A stretch of DNA of 64,000 nucleotides, taken from UTCHB3 sp964625575 (GTDB lineage: Bacteria > Bacteroidota > Ignavibacteria > Ignavibacteriales > Ignavibacteriaceae). A program made the position numbers and the translations under genes. Below, piece by piece: positions 1 to 10,100 of this stretch. The notes under the pieces are model-generated. The model had not been told where the DNA came from. It did no database searches and saw nothing but the letters and a program-made list of their open reading frames with translations. The stretch's first letter is position 1. Every line of letters starts with the position of its first letter. The DNA lies in the NCBI GenBank assembly GCA_964625575.1, contig CAZVBQ010000002.1:186001-250000 (forward strand), written 5' to 3'.

Positions 1-1586
1 TCATGGAGTTTTCAACCAAGGGTGGCACACTCAGAAAAATTTATCTGAAAAATTACCAGAACTGGTTTCACGATACCATCCCTGCCAACGCGCCTGCCAC
101 TCAGAAATATGTGCAGTTGCTCGATACCGTCAGAAAAAGTGGTATGACCCTTGAGTTCATTGATCAGCCCGGCAGAAAAGTTTCAACCGCTGATATCGTG
201 TTTAATACCAAATCGGATAAACCATCGTACAAGATTAGAGGTACAGATTCACTTGTGGTGGAATTTGCAACCAGGCCCGACTCCAATGGCGCCTCAATTG
301 TTTTCAGATATCTTATCAAAGGTGACAGGTACGACCTCGGGTTCAATGTAAAACTTCTGAACCTTGAAAAGGTTATTGCCAGAAGCCAGTACCAGATAGC
401 CTGGAGAAACGGGTTTAACCACGTCGAGCAATACACGAAGGATGAGGCAAACTATTCGAATGCTTCAGTAATGTTCGGCGATGAGCATGTTATATTTCAC
501 TCTGAAAGCGGAAAAGAAGAACAGACCGGTCAGGTTAACTGGATCTCGGTTAAAAACAAATACTTTACCACAGCACTGATCCCGGCTAATCCACAGACCA
601 CCGAAGGCTATGAACTTTCGGCAACAAACTACAAGCCCAACGCGGATGCCACCTGGAAGGTGTACGATGCCTCGGTCAAGTTCAAATACGCCGGTGATTC
701 CGTTGTAAACAACAACTTCATGTTCTATATAGGACCCGCTGACTATAAGATTCTTAAAGAGTACAACGGAAAACTCTCCGAGATAGTCGATTTCGGCAGT
801 TTCTTCGGTATCAGGTTCCTGGTAAGACCGATCGCGGAGTTTTTCCTCCTCCCCTTGTTCGTTTTCCTTTACTCTTTCATACCGAACTACGGTATAGTGA
901 TCATCATCTTCTCGTTGATCATCAAGATAATCCTTTATCCTCTAACAAAGAACACATTCTCTTCCATGAAGAAGATGCAGTTGCTTCAGCCGAAGATCAA
1001 GGAGATCAAAGAGAAATTCAAGGATGATCCACAGAAGCAACAGAAAGAGACGATGGCTCTTTACTCGACATACGGTATCAACCCGGCAGGCGGATGTCTT
1101 CCGATGATCCTTCAGATGCCCGTGTTCATCGCCCTCTTTGGTACCTTCCAGACAGCGATCCAGCTTAGAGGCGAAGGATTCTTCTGGTGGATCACTGATC
1201 TTTCGCGTCCGGATGTCCTTTTCTCCCTCCCGTTCACCATTCCACTTTTCGGGGTGCATGAAGTGTCGGGTCTCGCGCTTCTCATGGGTGTAACAACCTT
1301 CTTGCAGCAGAAGATGACCACAACCGATCCTTCACAGAAGGCTCTGGTTTACATCATGCCTGTGTTCCTGACAATACTCTTTATGACATTCCCGTCAGGA
1401 TTGAACCTTTACTATTTCATGTTCAACGTCTTTTCGATTGCCCAGCAGTATTACGTGAACAATTTCGGCAAACAGGTCGAATTGGTGCCGGTACCCGCCG
1501 ACAAAAGAAAGAAAGGCTTTATGGCACGCATGACAGAAGCCGCGGAGAAAAGTGCCCAGGCACAGCAGCATAAAAAAAGAAAATAA
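1..1586 (+). CDS. yidC: YidC/Oxa1 membrane protein insertase, 5' partial
   Basis: Inserts and folds inner-membrane proteins, alone or with SecYEG. The visible 527 residues start inside the periplasmic P1 beta-sandwich domain: the first Met lies in the FSTKGG stretch that in complete YidC proteins follows the first transmembrane helix and a linker, so the signal-anchor helix and true start lie left of the window. Residues ~255-500 are the conserved Oxa1 core with its hydrophobic helices, the cytoplasmic hairpin rich in Lys/Gln (LLQPKIKEIKEKF), the NPAGGCLPMILQMPVF segment and the FPSGLNLYY helix. The C-terminus is a basic Lys/Arg tail ending in KKRK, suited to ribosome contact. In many bacteria rnpA and rpmH precede yidC close to oriC. 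The identification is firm; only the 5' boundary is missing. Confidence 0.96.
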   Translation, partial: MEFSTKGGTLRKIYLKNYQNWFHDTIPANAPATQKYVQLLDTVRKSGMTLEFIDQPGRKVSTADIVFNTKSDKPSYKIRGTDSLVVEFATRPDSNGASIVFRYLIKGDRYDLGFNVKLLNLEKVIARSQYQIAWRNGFNHVEQYTKDEANYSNASVMFGDEHVIFHSESGKEEQTGQVNWISVKNKYFTTALIPANPQTTEGYELSATNYKPNADATWKVYDASVKFKYAGDSVVNNNFMFYIGPADYKILKEYNGKLSEIVDFGSFFGIRFLVRPIAEFFLLPLFVFLYSFIPNYGIVIIIFSLIIKIILYPLTKNTFSSMKKMQLLQPKIKEIKEKFKDDPQKQQKETMALYSTYGINPAGGCLPMILQMPVFIALFGTFQTAIQLRGEGFFWWITDLSRPDVLFSLPFTIPLFGVHEVSGLALLMGVTTFLQQKMTTTDPSQKALVYIMPVFLTILFMTFPSGLNLYYFMFNVFSIAQQYYVNNFGKQVELVPVPADKRKKGFMARMTEAAEKSAQAQQHKKRK

Positions 1587-1614
1587 AAGCTTCTCTTGAA
1601 GAAGATGTTTTTGT

Positions 1615-4347
1615 ATGATCTTTTTAACCGTGCCGGCAAGACCGGTCAGATTTTTACTCTTTTTACTTTTCATGCAGGTGTCGCTGTTCTCCCAGTACAG
1701 CGACACCCTGTTTTTAAAGCTTGATTACCGCACTGTAACCCACCCTTACGGAATAAAATACAAGGAACCCTCGGTCTATCCCGCGATCACCTACGCTTTA
1801 AGCGGAGGTGGTGCCCGTGGCATTTCACAGATCGGCGTGCTGAAAGCACTCGAGGAACAGGGCATCTACCCGTCGTCGATTGTGGCAACCAGTATCGGGA
1901 GCATCGTGGGAGGACTGTACAGTCTGGGCTACTCGGTAAATGAACTCGATTCACTTGCCGGGATCATCGATTGGAACTCGATAATCAACATAACCAACCG
2001 GGAAAACAGGAACAGCCTTTTTGTCGATCAGAAGATAACAGAAGACAGGGCGGTTCTCTCACTCCGGCTCGACGGGCTGACACCGATAATCCCCAATTCA
2101 ATTAATGATGGACAGAAGCTCTTAAACCAGCTCAACCTTCTTACCTTTCAATCACCTATTGGCCTCCGCAAGGATTTCGACGATCTTGAGTACCGCTTCA
2201 GAGCGGTGTGCACCGATCTCGCTTCCGGAGAACCTTATGTGATCGGTGAAGGCTCCCTTTCAAGGGCGATCCGCGCCAGCTCAAGCGTTTCTTTCTTTCT
2301 TTCCCCCGTTGAGTATGATTCGGTTCTCCTCGCTGATGGTGGACTGGTTGCAAACATCCCGGTCTCCATAGCAAGGTCGCTCACCAACGGTTTGATACTC
2401 GCGGTAAACTCAACCAGCCCCCTTAACCCAAAGGAAAGCCTGAAATACCCTTGGGTACTCGCCGACCAGTTTGTCAGCATTCCCATGAAGAAACTGAACG
2501 AGAGGGAGTTAAAGCTTGCCGATGTGTTGGTTGAACCGGCGATCGGTGACAAAAATTCGGGCGATTTCACAGGTTTCGACTCACTTGTAGCAGAGGGTTA
2601 CAAGGCCGGCACTGCCGGGGCAATTCTGCTAAAAAGCAAGATCGACTCAATAATCACCTCGTCATTCACGGCAAATGATTCAGTTATCTACGGACTCACT
2701 CCTCACCCGCAGTGCAAATACGCGGGGAACATCATCTCCAAGGTTATTTCCGGAGGCGGTGTAAGGCTCTCTGATATCTGCCGGGAACTTGTTTACCTGG
2801 AAAAAGGTGCCGGTTTCGAGGAGATAAAAGCTTACATCCTTACCGAAAAAGATGGCAAAAAAGTTCTCAAGATCGATCCGGTCAACTATCCTGATGTGTA
2901 TGGCGTGAGCATCAAGATCGACGGAAAAGACTCAATTCCGGCGGGTACACCGGTTGAAGACATTACCGGGAAACCCTTTTCACCGTTCGCGACCATCTCT
3001 TTCATCAAAAACATCATCAAACAGATGCGGCTCGAGGGGAACGCCCTTTTCGCGCTGAACAACGCGAATTTCTTCAGGGATTCGGGTGAGTTGGTACTTG
3101 AGTTTGATGGTGGCCGCATCAACAAGATTGAACTCACCGGGCATGTGAACACTAATCCCACTGTTATTCTCAGGGAGATCCCTGTGGAAGAAGGTGGTCT
3201 CCTCGATCTTGGAGTATTGAAGAGTGGACTTACAAATCTCTACGCCACCGACCTGTTCGAAAATTTTACCGTCAATGTTCTTAAACGCGACGGGATGAAC
3301 ATCCTCCAGATCGAAGTGAATGAAAAGCCATCTCAGATCGCGAGATTCGGGTTCAAGGTTGACAATGAGAATGCCCCCCAGATAAATTTTGATATACGCG
3401 ACGCAAACATCTTCTCAACCGGCAGCGAGCTCGGGCTGATAATGTTCGTCAGTCCAAGAAAACTTTCCGCGGAAATTGAGTCACGCTCAAACAGGATATT
3501 CAACACTTACTTCACTTACAAACTGGGTCTGCACTACAATCAAAGGGATATTTTCCGGTACCAGGATGACCCTTCAGGCTCCACTTCGTTTTATACCAGG
3601 TCGCAATTTGGCGAATATCGCCAAGTGCTGATGGGCGCGTCGTTCTGGCTCGGTACACAAGTGGGAAGGTTCGGAAACTTTATTGTAAAGGCAAAGTATG
3701 AACTCAACCGGATACAGAACATAACGGCGAGTGAAAACATAGTTTTTGATGCCCCGGTTTTTAATATTAATGTCTCGACCACGATCGATACCAAAGACAA
3801 ATACCCTTACCCCACGAGGGGGATTCTCTTTAACGGATTTTATGAAACGGGATTGAGTTTCCTGAGCGCGAACACCGGCTATACATCGTTTGGTGCCAGG
3901 TTTGAAGGATACGTCCCTGTTTCACCTCGAAGCACTCTGATAGCCACCGGTGATATCGGATTCGCCGATCAGACTCTCCCCCTCTCCCAGCAATTTTCGT
4001 TTGGGGGAATAAGGTCATTCTATGGCATGCGTCAGGATGAATTCAGGGGAAGGCAGCTTTTAAAACTCGGTGTTGATTACAGGGTTTTCCTCCCGTTCAG
4101 GATATTCTTTGACACTTACCTGACCGCTGGTTATAATATCGGCTCGATCTGGGAACAGGAAGAGAAAATTAAAATAAAAGGGCTACAGCACGGTATTGCT
4201 GTCGGGTTGTCTTTCAACACACCGATCGGTCCGGCGGATTTTATGATCGGGAGAAGCTTTAAATTGGTTAACTCAATTACCGATGGTGGAAACATCGCGA
4301 ACTGGGGCCCGGTACAGTTCTACTTCTCGATCGGATTTTACTACTGA
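1615..4347 (+). CDS. Patatin-like phospholipase fused to POTRA and outer-membrane beta-barrel
   Basis: A 910-residue protein with a signal peptide (residues ~1-27, hydrophobic RFLLFLLFMQVSLF), a patatin domain, a POTRA-like segment (~500-570) and a C-terminal BamA/Omp85-type barrel ending in an aromatic residue (FYY). Catalytic features are visible: the oxyanion motif SGGGARG at 63-69, nucleophile Ser93 in ATSIG, and the catalytic Asp in LADGG near residue 241. This architecture matches the PlpD-like (type Vd) group of self-transporting lipases and their Bacteroidota relatives. It probably acts on phospholipids at the outer membrane or outside the cell, but the substrate is not visible. It starts 29 bp after yidC. 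The ATG was chosen because it gives a complete signal peptide. The nucleophile motif has Ala where many patatins have Gly (GxSxG). Confidence 0.9.
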   Translation: MIFLTVPARPVRFLLFLLFMQVSLFSQYSDTLFLKLDYRTVTHPYGIKYKEPSVYPAITYALSGGGARGISQIGVLKALEEQGIYPSSIVATSIGSIVGGLYSLGYSVNELDSLAGIIDWNSIINITNRENRNSLFVDQKITEDRAVLSLRLDGLTPIIPNSINDGQKLLNQLNLLTFQSPIGLRKDFDDLEYRFRAVCTDLASGEPYVIGEGSLSRAIRASSSVSFFLSPVEYDSVLLADGGLVANIPVSIARSLTNGLILAVNSTSPLNPKESLKYPWVLADQFVSIPMKKLNERELKLADVLVEPAIGDKNSGDFTGFDSLVAEGYKAGTAGAILLKSKIDSIITSSFTANDSVIYGLTPHPQCKYAGNIISKVISGGGVRLSDICRELVYLEKGAGFEEIKAYILTEKDGKKVLKIDPVNYPDVYGVSIKIDGKDSIPAGTPVEDITGKPFSPFATISFIKNIIKQMRLEGNALFALNNANFFRDSGELVLEFDGGRINKIELTGHVNTNPTVILREIPVEEGGLLDLGVLKSGLTNLYATDLFENFTVNVLKRDGMNILQIEVNEKPSQIARFGFKVDNENAPQINFDIRDANIFSTGSELGLIMFVSPRKLSAEIESRSNRIFNTYFTYKLGLHYNQRDIFRYQDDPSGSTSFYTRSQFGEYRQVLMGASFWLGTQVGRFGNFIVKAKYELNRIQNITASENIVFDAPVFNINVSTTIDTKDKYPYPTRGILFNGFYETGLSFLSANTGYTSFGARFEGYVPVSPRSTLIATGDIGFADQTLPLSQQFSFGGIRSFYGMRQDEFRGRQLLKLGVDYRVFLPFRIFFDTYLTAGYNIGSIWEQEEKIKIKGLQHGIAVGLSFNTPIGPADFMIGRSFKLVNSITDGGNIANWGPVQFYFSIGFYY

Positions 4348-4445
4348 TCCCGGGCAGTATTTAGAGCATATCATAAATCAAGGTTATTCCATAACTTTGA
4401 CCGGGGATTTAATAAAAATTCAAGCAAATCAACAACAGGAAAGAA

Positions 4446-5003
4446 ATGGACGGAAAGATCCACTCCACTACCATAATCGGAATTATTCATAATGGTCAGG
4501 CTGCAATAGGCGGCGACGGGCAGGTAACCCTGGGCAACACCATCATGAAGCATAATGCCATGAAGATCAGAAAGATCGCCGGTGGCAAGGTGCTTTGTGG
4601 TTTCGCCGGTGCCTCCGCCGATGCTTTCACACTGATGGAAAGGTTTGAAGACAAACTCGAACAGTACCGCGGAAATGTTTACCGCTCGGCAGTTGAACTT
4701 GCCAAAGAGTGGCGGACCGACCGCTACCTGAGAAAACTGGAAGCCCTCCTGGCCGTGGTTTCAGCCGAAACAGCACTTATTATCTCAGGAAATGGTGATG
4801 TAATAGAACCACAGGATAAAATAGTTGCCATCGGCTCCGGTGGAAACTTCGCCCTCGCGGCGGCGAAGATGCTCACCAAATTCAGCAACCTTTCTGCTGT
4901 GGATATTGTAAGGGAAAGCCTCGGGACCGCGGCTGAGATATGTATTTACACCAATAACAACATAGTGGTTGAAACAATCGATAACCGGGAGGAAAATAAT
5001 TGA
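4446..5003 (+). CDS. hslV: ATP-dependent protease proteolytic subunit HslV (ClpQ)
   Basis: Threonine peptidase of the HslUV (ClpYQ) complex, a proteasome-like double hexamer fed by HslU. The 185-residue product has an N-terminal propeptide of seven residues (MDGKIHS) before the TT pair; the first Thr is the expected mature catalytic N-terminus. Conserved HslV features are GGDGQVTLGNTIMK, KVLCGFAGASADAFTL, ELAKEWRTDRYLRKLEALL and the C-terminal AIGSGGNFALAAAKML. The ATG follows a good AGGAAAG ribosome binding site. The stop overlaps the hslU start by 4 bp, so the two are translationally coupled. Confidence 0.97.
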   Translation: MDGKIHSTTIIGIIHNGQAAIGGDGQVTLGNTIMKHNAMKIRKIAGGKVLCGFAGASADAFTLMERFEDKLEQYRGNVYRSAVELAKEWRTDRYLRKLEALLAVVSAETALIISGNGDVIEPQDKIVAIGSGGNFALAAAKMLTKFSNLSAVDIVRESLGTAAEICIYTNNNIVVETIDNREENN

Positions 5004-6367
5004 ACAGCCTCAATAATAACGCGCTGACACCATCCAAAATTGTAGCTGAACTCAATAATTACATCATCGGTCAGGATGACGCGAAGCGCGCCGTCGCCAT
5101 CGCTCTAAGGAACAGATGGCGCCGCCAGCAGATAGAAGGCACCCTTAAAGATGAGATAATGCCCAACAATATCATTCTTATCGGACCCACCGGGGTCGGT
5201 AAAACAGAGATAGCGAGAAGACTTGCCAAACTTGTTGATGCTCCTTTTGTTAAAGTGGAAGCATCAAAATTCACTGAGGTGGGTTACGTCGGGCGCGATG
5301 TCGAATCGATCGTCCGCGATCTGGTTGAGTATGCCGTTAACCTCGTAAAATCGGAAAGGACAGCGGAAGTCCGAACCAAAGCCGTGGCGATGGCAGAGGA
5401 GAGGATACTTGATATCTTGATCCCTCCCGTCAGAAAATCATTTGCCGGTGAACCCGAGGAGGAGCAGGGAAGTGAGGCTTACCAGAATCAGAAGACCCGT
5501 GAATGGATGCGCGAGAAGCTGCGTAATGGTGAACTTGACGATAAGCTTATAGAGTACGACGTGCAGCAGGCCGCGGTCGGCATGCAAGTGCTCGGTCCTC
5601 TTGGTGGGGATGACCTTGGAATTAATATCCAAGAACTTATGTCATCCGTTATGCCAAAGAAGAAGAAAAAGAGAAAAACCACGATCAAGGAAGCCCGTGA
5701 ACTGATGACCGAGGAAGAGGCTCAGAAATTGATCGATATCGACTCAGTTCACAAAGAGGCGATAACAAGAGCAGAGAATACCGGTATAGTTTTCATTGAC
5801 GAGATCGACAAGATCGCCGGCGGTGGTAAAGGGCAGGGGCCCGATGTATCACGCGAAGGTGTTCAGCGTGATCTTCTTCCCATAGTTGAAGGATCGAATG
5901 TAAACACCAAGTATGGCGTGGTTAAAACAGATCATGTACTTTTTATTGCTTCCGGTGCTTTTCATGTATCAAAGCCCTCGGATCTGATCCCTGAACTTCA
6001 GGGCAGGTTCCCTATCAGAGTGGAACTTAAAAGCCTCACAGAGGAGGATTTCATCAAGATACTTACCATCCCTCAGAACGCGTTGCTTAAACAGTACTCA
6101 GCGCTTCTCGAAGTGGAGGGGGTAAGGGTTGAGTTCAAGGAAGACGGGATCAGAGAGACAGCCCGCATCGCGCAGAAAGCCAATGAGCAGGTTGAAAATA
6201 TCGGTGCCAGAAGGCTTCATACCATACTCACGACGCTTTTGGAAGATATCCTTTTCAATGTTCCCGATGTGATGCCCGAATCTTTGATCGAGATCACAGG
6301 CCAGATGGTCAGGGACAAACTTGAGAAGATCGTAACCGACAGGGATCTGAGCAAGTACATCCTTTAA
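5000..6367 (+). CDS. hslU: ATP-dependent protease ATPase subunit HslU (ClpY)
   Basis: AAA+ unfoldase that delivers substrates to HslV in the cytoplasm. The 455-residue product has the N-terminal LTPSKIVAELNNYIIGQ signature, Walker A GPTGVGKTE near residue 60, the HslU-specific intermediate (I) domain about 110-245, Walker B IVFIDEIDKI near 265, the sensor segment and the C-terminal YIL tail that inserts into HslV. It starts with TTG inside the hslV stop (TTGA overlap) after a GGGAGG ribosome binding site. The I domain carries a run of five lysines then RKTT near residue 220. A hairpin terminator follows within 5 bp. Confidence 0.97.
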   Translation: MNSLNNNALTPSKIVAELNNYIIGQDDAKRAVAIALRNRWRRQQIEGTLKDEIMPNNIILIGPTGVGKTEIARRLAKLVDAPFVKVEASKFTEVGYVGRDVESIVRDLVEYAVNLVKSERTAEVRTKAVAMAEERILDILIPPVRKSFAGEPEEEQGSEAYQNQKTREWMREKLRNGELDDKLIEYDVQQAAVGMQVLGPLGGDDLGINIQELMSSVMPKKKKKRKTTIKEARELMTEEEAQKLIDIDSVHKEAITRAENTGIVFIDEIDKIAGGGKGQGPDVSREGVQRDLLPIVEGSNVNTKYGVVKTDHVLFIASGAFHVSKPSDLIPELQGRFPIRVELKSLTEEDFIKILTIPQNALLKQYSALLEVEGVRVEFKEDGIRETARIAQKANEQVENIGARRLHTILTTLLEDILFNVPDVMPESLIEITGQMVRDKLEKIVTDRDLSKYIL

Positions 6368-6371
6368 AATC

Positions 6372-6405
6372 AAAAAAGGCTGCTTCACACGGGGCAGCCT
6401 TTTTT
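6372..6405. terminator. Bidirectional intrinsic terminator between hslU and mscL
   Basis: The arms AAAAAAGGCTGC and GCAGCCTTTTTT form a 12-bp stem around a 10-nt loop. It sits between convergent hslU and mscL, and both strands end in a T run, so it can terminate either gene. Confidence 0.85.
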
Positions 6406-6416
6406 GCATTAAACAA

Positions 6417-6830
6417 CTACTTTTTCAGAAGGTCTCTTATCTCGGTAAGAAGAACAATATCCTCGGGGGTCTTCTTTACGGCGGCTTTGTCATCTTCAGC
6501 TTTTTTGGTCAACTTGTTCATCCCTTTGACGGCGAGAAAGATAACGAAAGCTATGATCGTGAACTCAACCACGGTGTTAATAAATCCGCCATAACTCAGA
6601 TAGACTGGTTCTATAACTTTATCGCCATTTGTTGTACCGGATTTGAGCAGAATTTTAAGATCTTTGAAGTCCACCCCACCGAGGAGTAAACCGATCGGCG
6701 GCATCACCACATCATTTATAAAAGATGAAACTATCTTGCCGAAGGCACCTCCGATGATCACACCCACGGCGAGATCGATCACATTGCCTCTCATGGCAAA
6801 AGCCTTAAACTCCGCGAAGAATTCTTTCAT
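6417..6830 (-). CDS. mscL: Large-conductance mechanosensitive channel MscL
   Basis: Homopentameric inner-membrane channel that opens on membrane tension to release solutes during hypo-osmotic shock. The 137-residue product has the amphipathic N-terminal helix (MKEFFAEFKAFAMRGN), TM1 with the pore-lining VIDLAVGVIIGGAFGKIVSS, a periplasmic loop, TM2 (FTIIAFVIFLAVKGMNKL), and a C-terminal cytoplasmic helix ending EDIVLLTEIRDLLKK. All are diagnostic of the family. The start follows AAGGAATCAGGAC. It is monocistronic and convergent with hslU. Length matches the usual 130-150 residues. Confidence 0.97.
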   Translation of the reverse strand: MKEFFAEFKAFAMRGNVIDLAVGVIIGGAFGKIVSSFINDVVMPPIGLLLGGVDFKDLKILLKSGTTNGDKVIEPVYLSYGGFINTVVEFTIIAFVIFLAVKGMNKLTKKAEDDKAAVKKTPEDIVLLTEIRDLLKK

Positions 6831-6947
6831 GTCCTGATTCCTTTTTTAATTTAACAAGGTTGAAAATATAAACTTTTTTAATTTAACTCCTGTGGCCTTT
6901 GAATCCTTGTGGCTAAAATTGTATCTAACCGGGAAAACGGAAATTCC

Positions 6948-7151
6948 ATGTTGACCAAAAGAAATTTGATATTTACTTCCATCGGAATATTGCTCGGCGG
7001 TGCCGCAGGTTATGCTTACTACCATTTTTACGGCTGCAAAAACGGGTGTCCGATCCAAAGCAACGCGCTTGTAACAACACTTTATGGAGCCTTTACCGGA
7101 GCTGTTGCCACATTCAATTTCAAGAGTGACAAGAAAAAGAAGGAAGATTAA
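6948..7151 (+). CDS. DUF6132-type small membrane protein
   Basis: A 67-residue protein with two hydrophobic segments: IFTSIGILLGGAAGYAYYHF and ALVTTLYGAFTGAVATF, separated by a short loop GCKNGCPIQSN, and a basic tail (KSDKKKKED). This layout (Gly-rich helix, GC..GCPI, second helix with LYGA) matches my memory of the DUF6132 family common in Bacteroidota and Chlorobi. Function is unknown; a link to rhodanese or sulfur genes has been noted in some genomes but nothing here supports it. The ATG at 6948 is preferred; a GTG at 6909 would add 13 polar residues before the helix. It overlaps the mfd 3' end by 4 bp in convergent orientation. Confidence 0.72.
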   Translation: MLTKRNLIFTSIGILLGGAAGYAYYHFYGCKNGCPIQSNALVTTLYGAFTGAVATFNFKSDKKKKED

Positions 7152-10100
7152 GCGGCTTCCGCCTTTTCACTTTCCGTGTCTTTCACGCCGTACAATTCCA
7201 TTATCTGTTTGAACAGATCGATCAGATATTCGGTCAGTTTTTCAGGTGATTCAAAAGACTTCTCAATGATCAACTTCATTGAGTCACGCTGTTGATCGAA
7301 CCTTACCGAGTCTTTCAGTTTTGTCATGACGTGGTGCAGCAGAACTTTAAAGTTGTTTTCGTAGAACTCTTCCCTCTCTTTATTCGGCAGTACAAGAACG
7401 ATCCTGTGTTTCTGTGCTACCACCCGCTCGAACATGGCGAATGACGCGTAGTATCTTATCCGCGCCGTGGCGATAAGCCTCTTGGCAGTTACCGGCAGAA
7501 GCCCGAACCTGTCGACAAGTTCTTCTTTAATGTCTTCGATCTCTTTAAGCGTACCCGCGGAAATAAGGGAAGTGTAGAAATTCAGCCTGTCAGTCTGATC
7601 GGGCATGAACTGCTCCGGAATACCGATCTCGTAATATGTGTCGATCTTCGGATCGGTTCTTTGGGTTGTTCTTCCGAGGTTCTTGAACACTTCCTTGAAC
7701 TCTTTGTGTTTCAGCTCCTCGACCGCTTCATTAACAAGTTTCATATAGAGGTCAAATCCCACGTCGGTGATGAAACCGCTCTGTTCGGTGCCGAGGAGGT
7801 TTCCCGCGCCCCTGATCTCAAGATCGCGCATCGCGAGGTTGAATCCTGAGCCGAGTTCGTTGAACTCCTCGATCGCCTTTAATCTTTTCAAGGTTTGTTT
7901 CTTTAGAGCGCTCAAAGAGGGTACTAAGAAGTAGGCGAATGCCTGACGGTCGGATCTGCCGACACGTCCGCGAAGCTGGTGAAGTTCAGCCAGACCGAAA
8001 CGGTCAGCCCGGTTAACAATTATCGTGTTAACGTTCGGAATGTCGATTCCCGACTCGATGATCTTTGTCGAGAGAAGAACGTTAAATTTCTTCTGCAGAA
8101 AGCCATGGATCACGTCTTCAAGCTGATCGGGGGTCATTCTTCCGTGTGCCACGCCAATCACTGCCTCAGGAACGAATCTTTTGATGTAGTCACCAAGTTT
8201 GTTGATCGACATTATTCTGTCGTGCACGATGTAAACCTGTCCGTTCCTGGCGAACTCTGCCACAAGCCATTCCCTGATCTTTTTTATGTCGAACAGGTCA
8301 ACTTTTGTATAAACAGGCTGCCTGTTCGCGGGAGGAGTTGCCATGATCGAAAGATCACGCGCTCCGTGCAATGAGAAGTTCAGTGTTCTCGGTATCGGTG
8401 TGGCGGTAAGTGTCAGCGTGTCAACATTCACGCGCATCGATCTGAGTTTTTCCTTCGCCTTCACTCCGAAACGGTGCTCCTCATCAATAATGAGAAGCCC
8501 CAGATCCTTGAAGCCAATGTCTTTTGATATCAGGCGGTGGGTGCCGATCACAATATCGACCTCCCCGGATTTCAGTTTACCAACGATCTCGGTCTGCTTT
8601 GCTTTTTGCTGAAATCTTGACATCACTTCCACTCTTACCGGGAATTGGGAGAGGCGGTCTCTGAATGTGTTGTAGTGCTGCTCCGCGAGGATGGTGGTTG
8701 GAACGAGCACGCTCACCTGCTTGCCATCCTGCACCGCTTTGAATGCCGCTCGTACCGCGATCTCCGTTTTACCGAATCCGACATCCCCGCAAACCAGGCG
8801 ATCCATCGGTGAGATATCCTGCATATCCTGCTTGATCTCTTCAGTAACCTTCATCTGATCAGGGGTGTCTTCATAAATGAACGACGCTTCAAGTTCCTTT
8901 TGCCAGATGGTGTCGTTTGAGAAGGAGAATCCCCTGGTTGATTTTCTTTGGGCGTACAGCTCGATCAGATCCCTCGCTATCTCGCGTATCTTCTTCTTTG
9001 CCTTGTTCTTGGTGTGTTCCCAGGTGTTTGTACCGAGCACAGAGACCCTCGGTTCAACCCCTTCCTTCGAAGAGTATTTTTTGATCAGATGGAGATAGTT
9101 CAGATTCACGAATACCGCGCCACCCTCCCCGTAAAGAAGTTTGACCGACTCCTGCTCTATATCCCCGATCTTAACGTTGTGCAGTCCGGCGAAACGGCCG
9201 ATCCCATACTCTTCGTGTACCACGTAATCACCCGGTTTTATCGAGAGGAGTTCGTTTCTTCGTGACTTTGCCGGGCGCTTGTAATTTATAACCTTTGTTC
9301 TGAAAGGCTTCCCGAATATCTGATAGTCGGAAAGTATAAGGATCTTCTCTTTTTTCAGGAAGAATCCCTCTCTGAGTGGCAGGATGGTGAAGCTTATTGT
9401 TCCGTCTTCACACATGAGGCCGAAGTCTTCCTGTTTGTTTCGAAGCAGGTCTTTCAACCTGTCAAGCTGTATCTCATTCTCGACGGCGATGATCAGTCTG
9501 TACCCCTGTTCGGAGAACCGGAGAATGGTTATGAACAGCACCTCGTAATTTGAGTTGATTGAAGGCGCGGCAGCGATCTCAATTGGAATGGAATCTTCAA
9601 GTTGTATTCCGGTCTCGATCAGCCAGGTATTGTTACCTTTCCTTGTGATATCAAGGAAATCGATCTTTTGCGTTCCTGTTTCGGATTCAGGGACCGTTGA
9701 TTCCTCCGGGAATTCATCCAGGAAGGCGTCTTCGTCGTAGACTGGTTCTGGCCCGCTCTCTTTAACTTCGTCGTCCGGTTCGGTGATCTTCACTTCCTTG
9801 AAAGAAGCTTCCCTTAAATAGAACTCCTCGCTGAGGATCACGGCATCGTTAATGTAGTCGAAGATATCATCATTAAAGATGTTCTCATCGTTGGTTGCAA
9901 GTTCCTCAAGTTCTGGTGAAATGGTGGCTGACTCTGTTATCTGAACCGACCGTTGATTGTCGGGGTCGAAAAAGCGGAGTGACTCTATAAAATCTCCGTC
10001 GAACTCAACACGTACCGGCAACGATTCGCTATGCGACCAGAAATCGATGATCGCTCCCCTCTGGGCAAAGTATCCGCTTTGTTCAACGTACTTCTCTTTT

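Noticed and set aside
942..1259. Antisense ORFs inside yidC and similar long shadow frames inside mfd, GH13-like, S8, cheA and clpB
   Set aside because: They lie opposite well-supported genes, have no recognisable domain and low-complexity composition.
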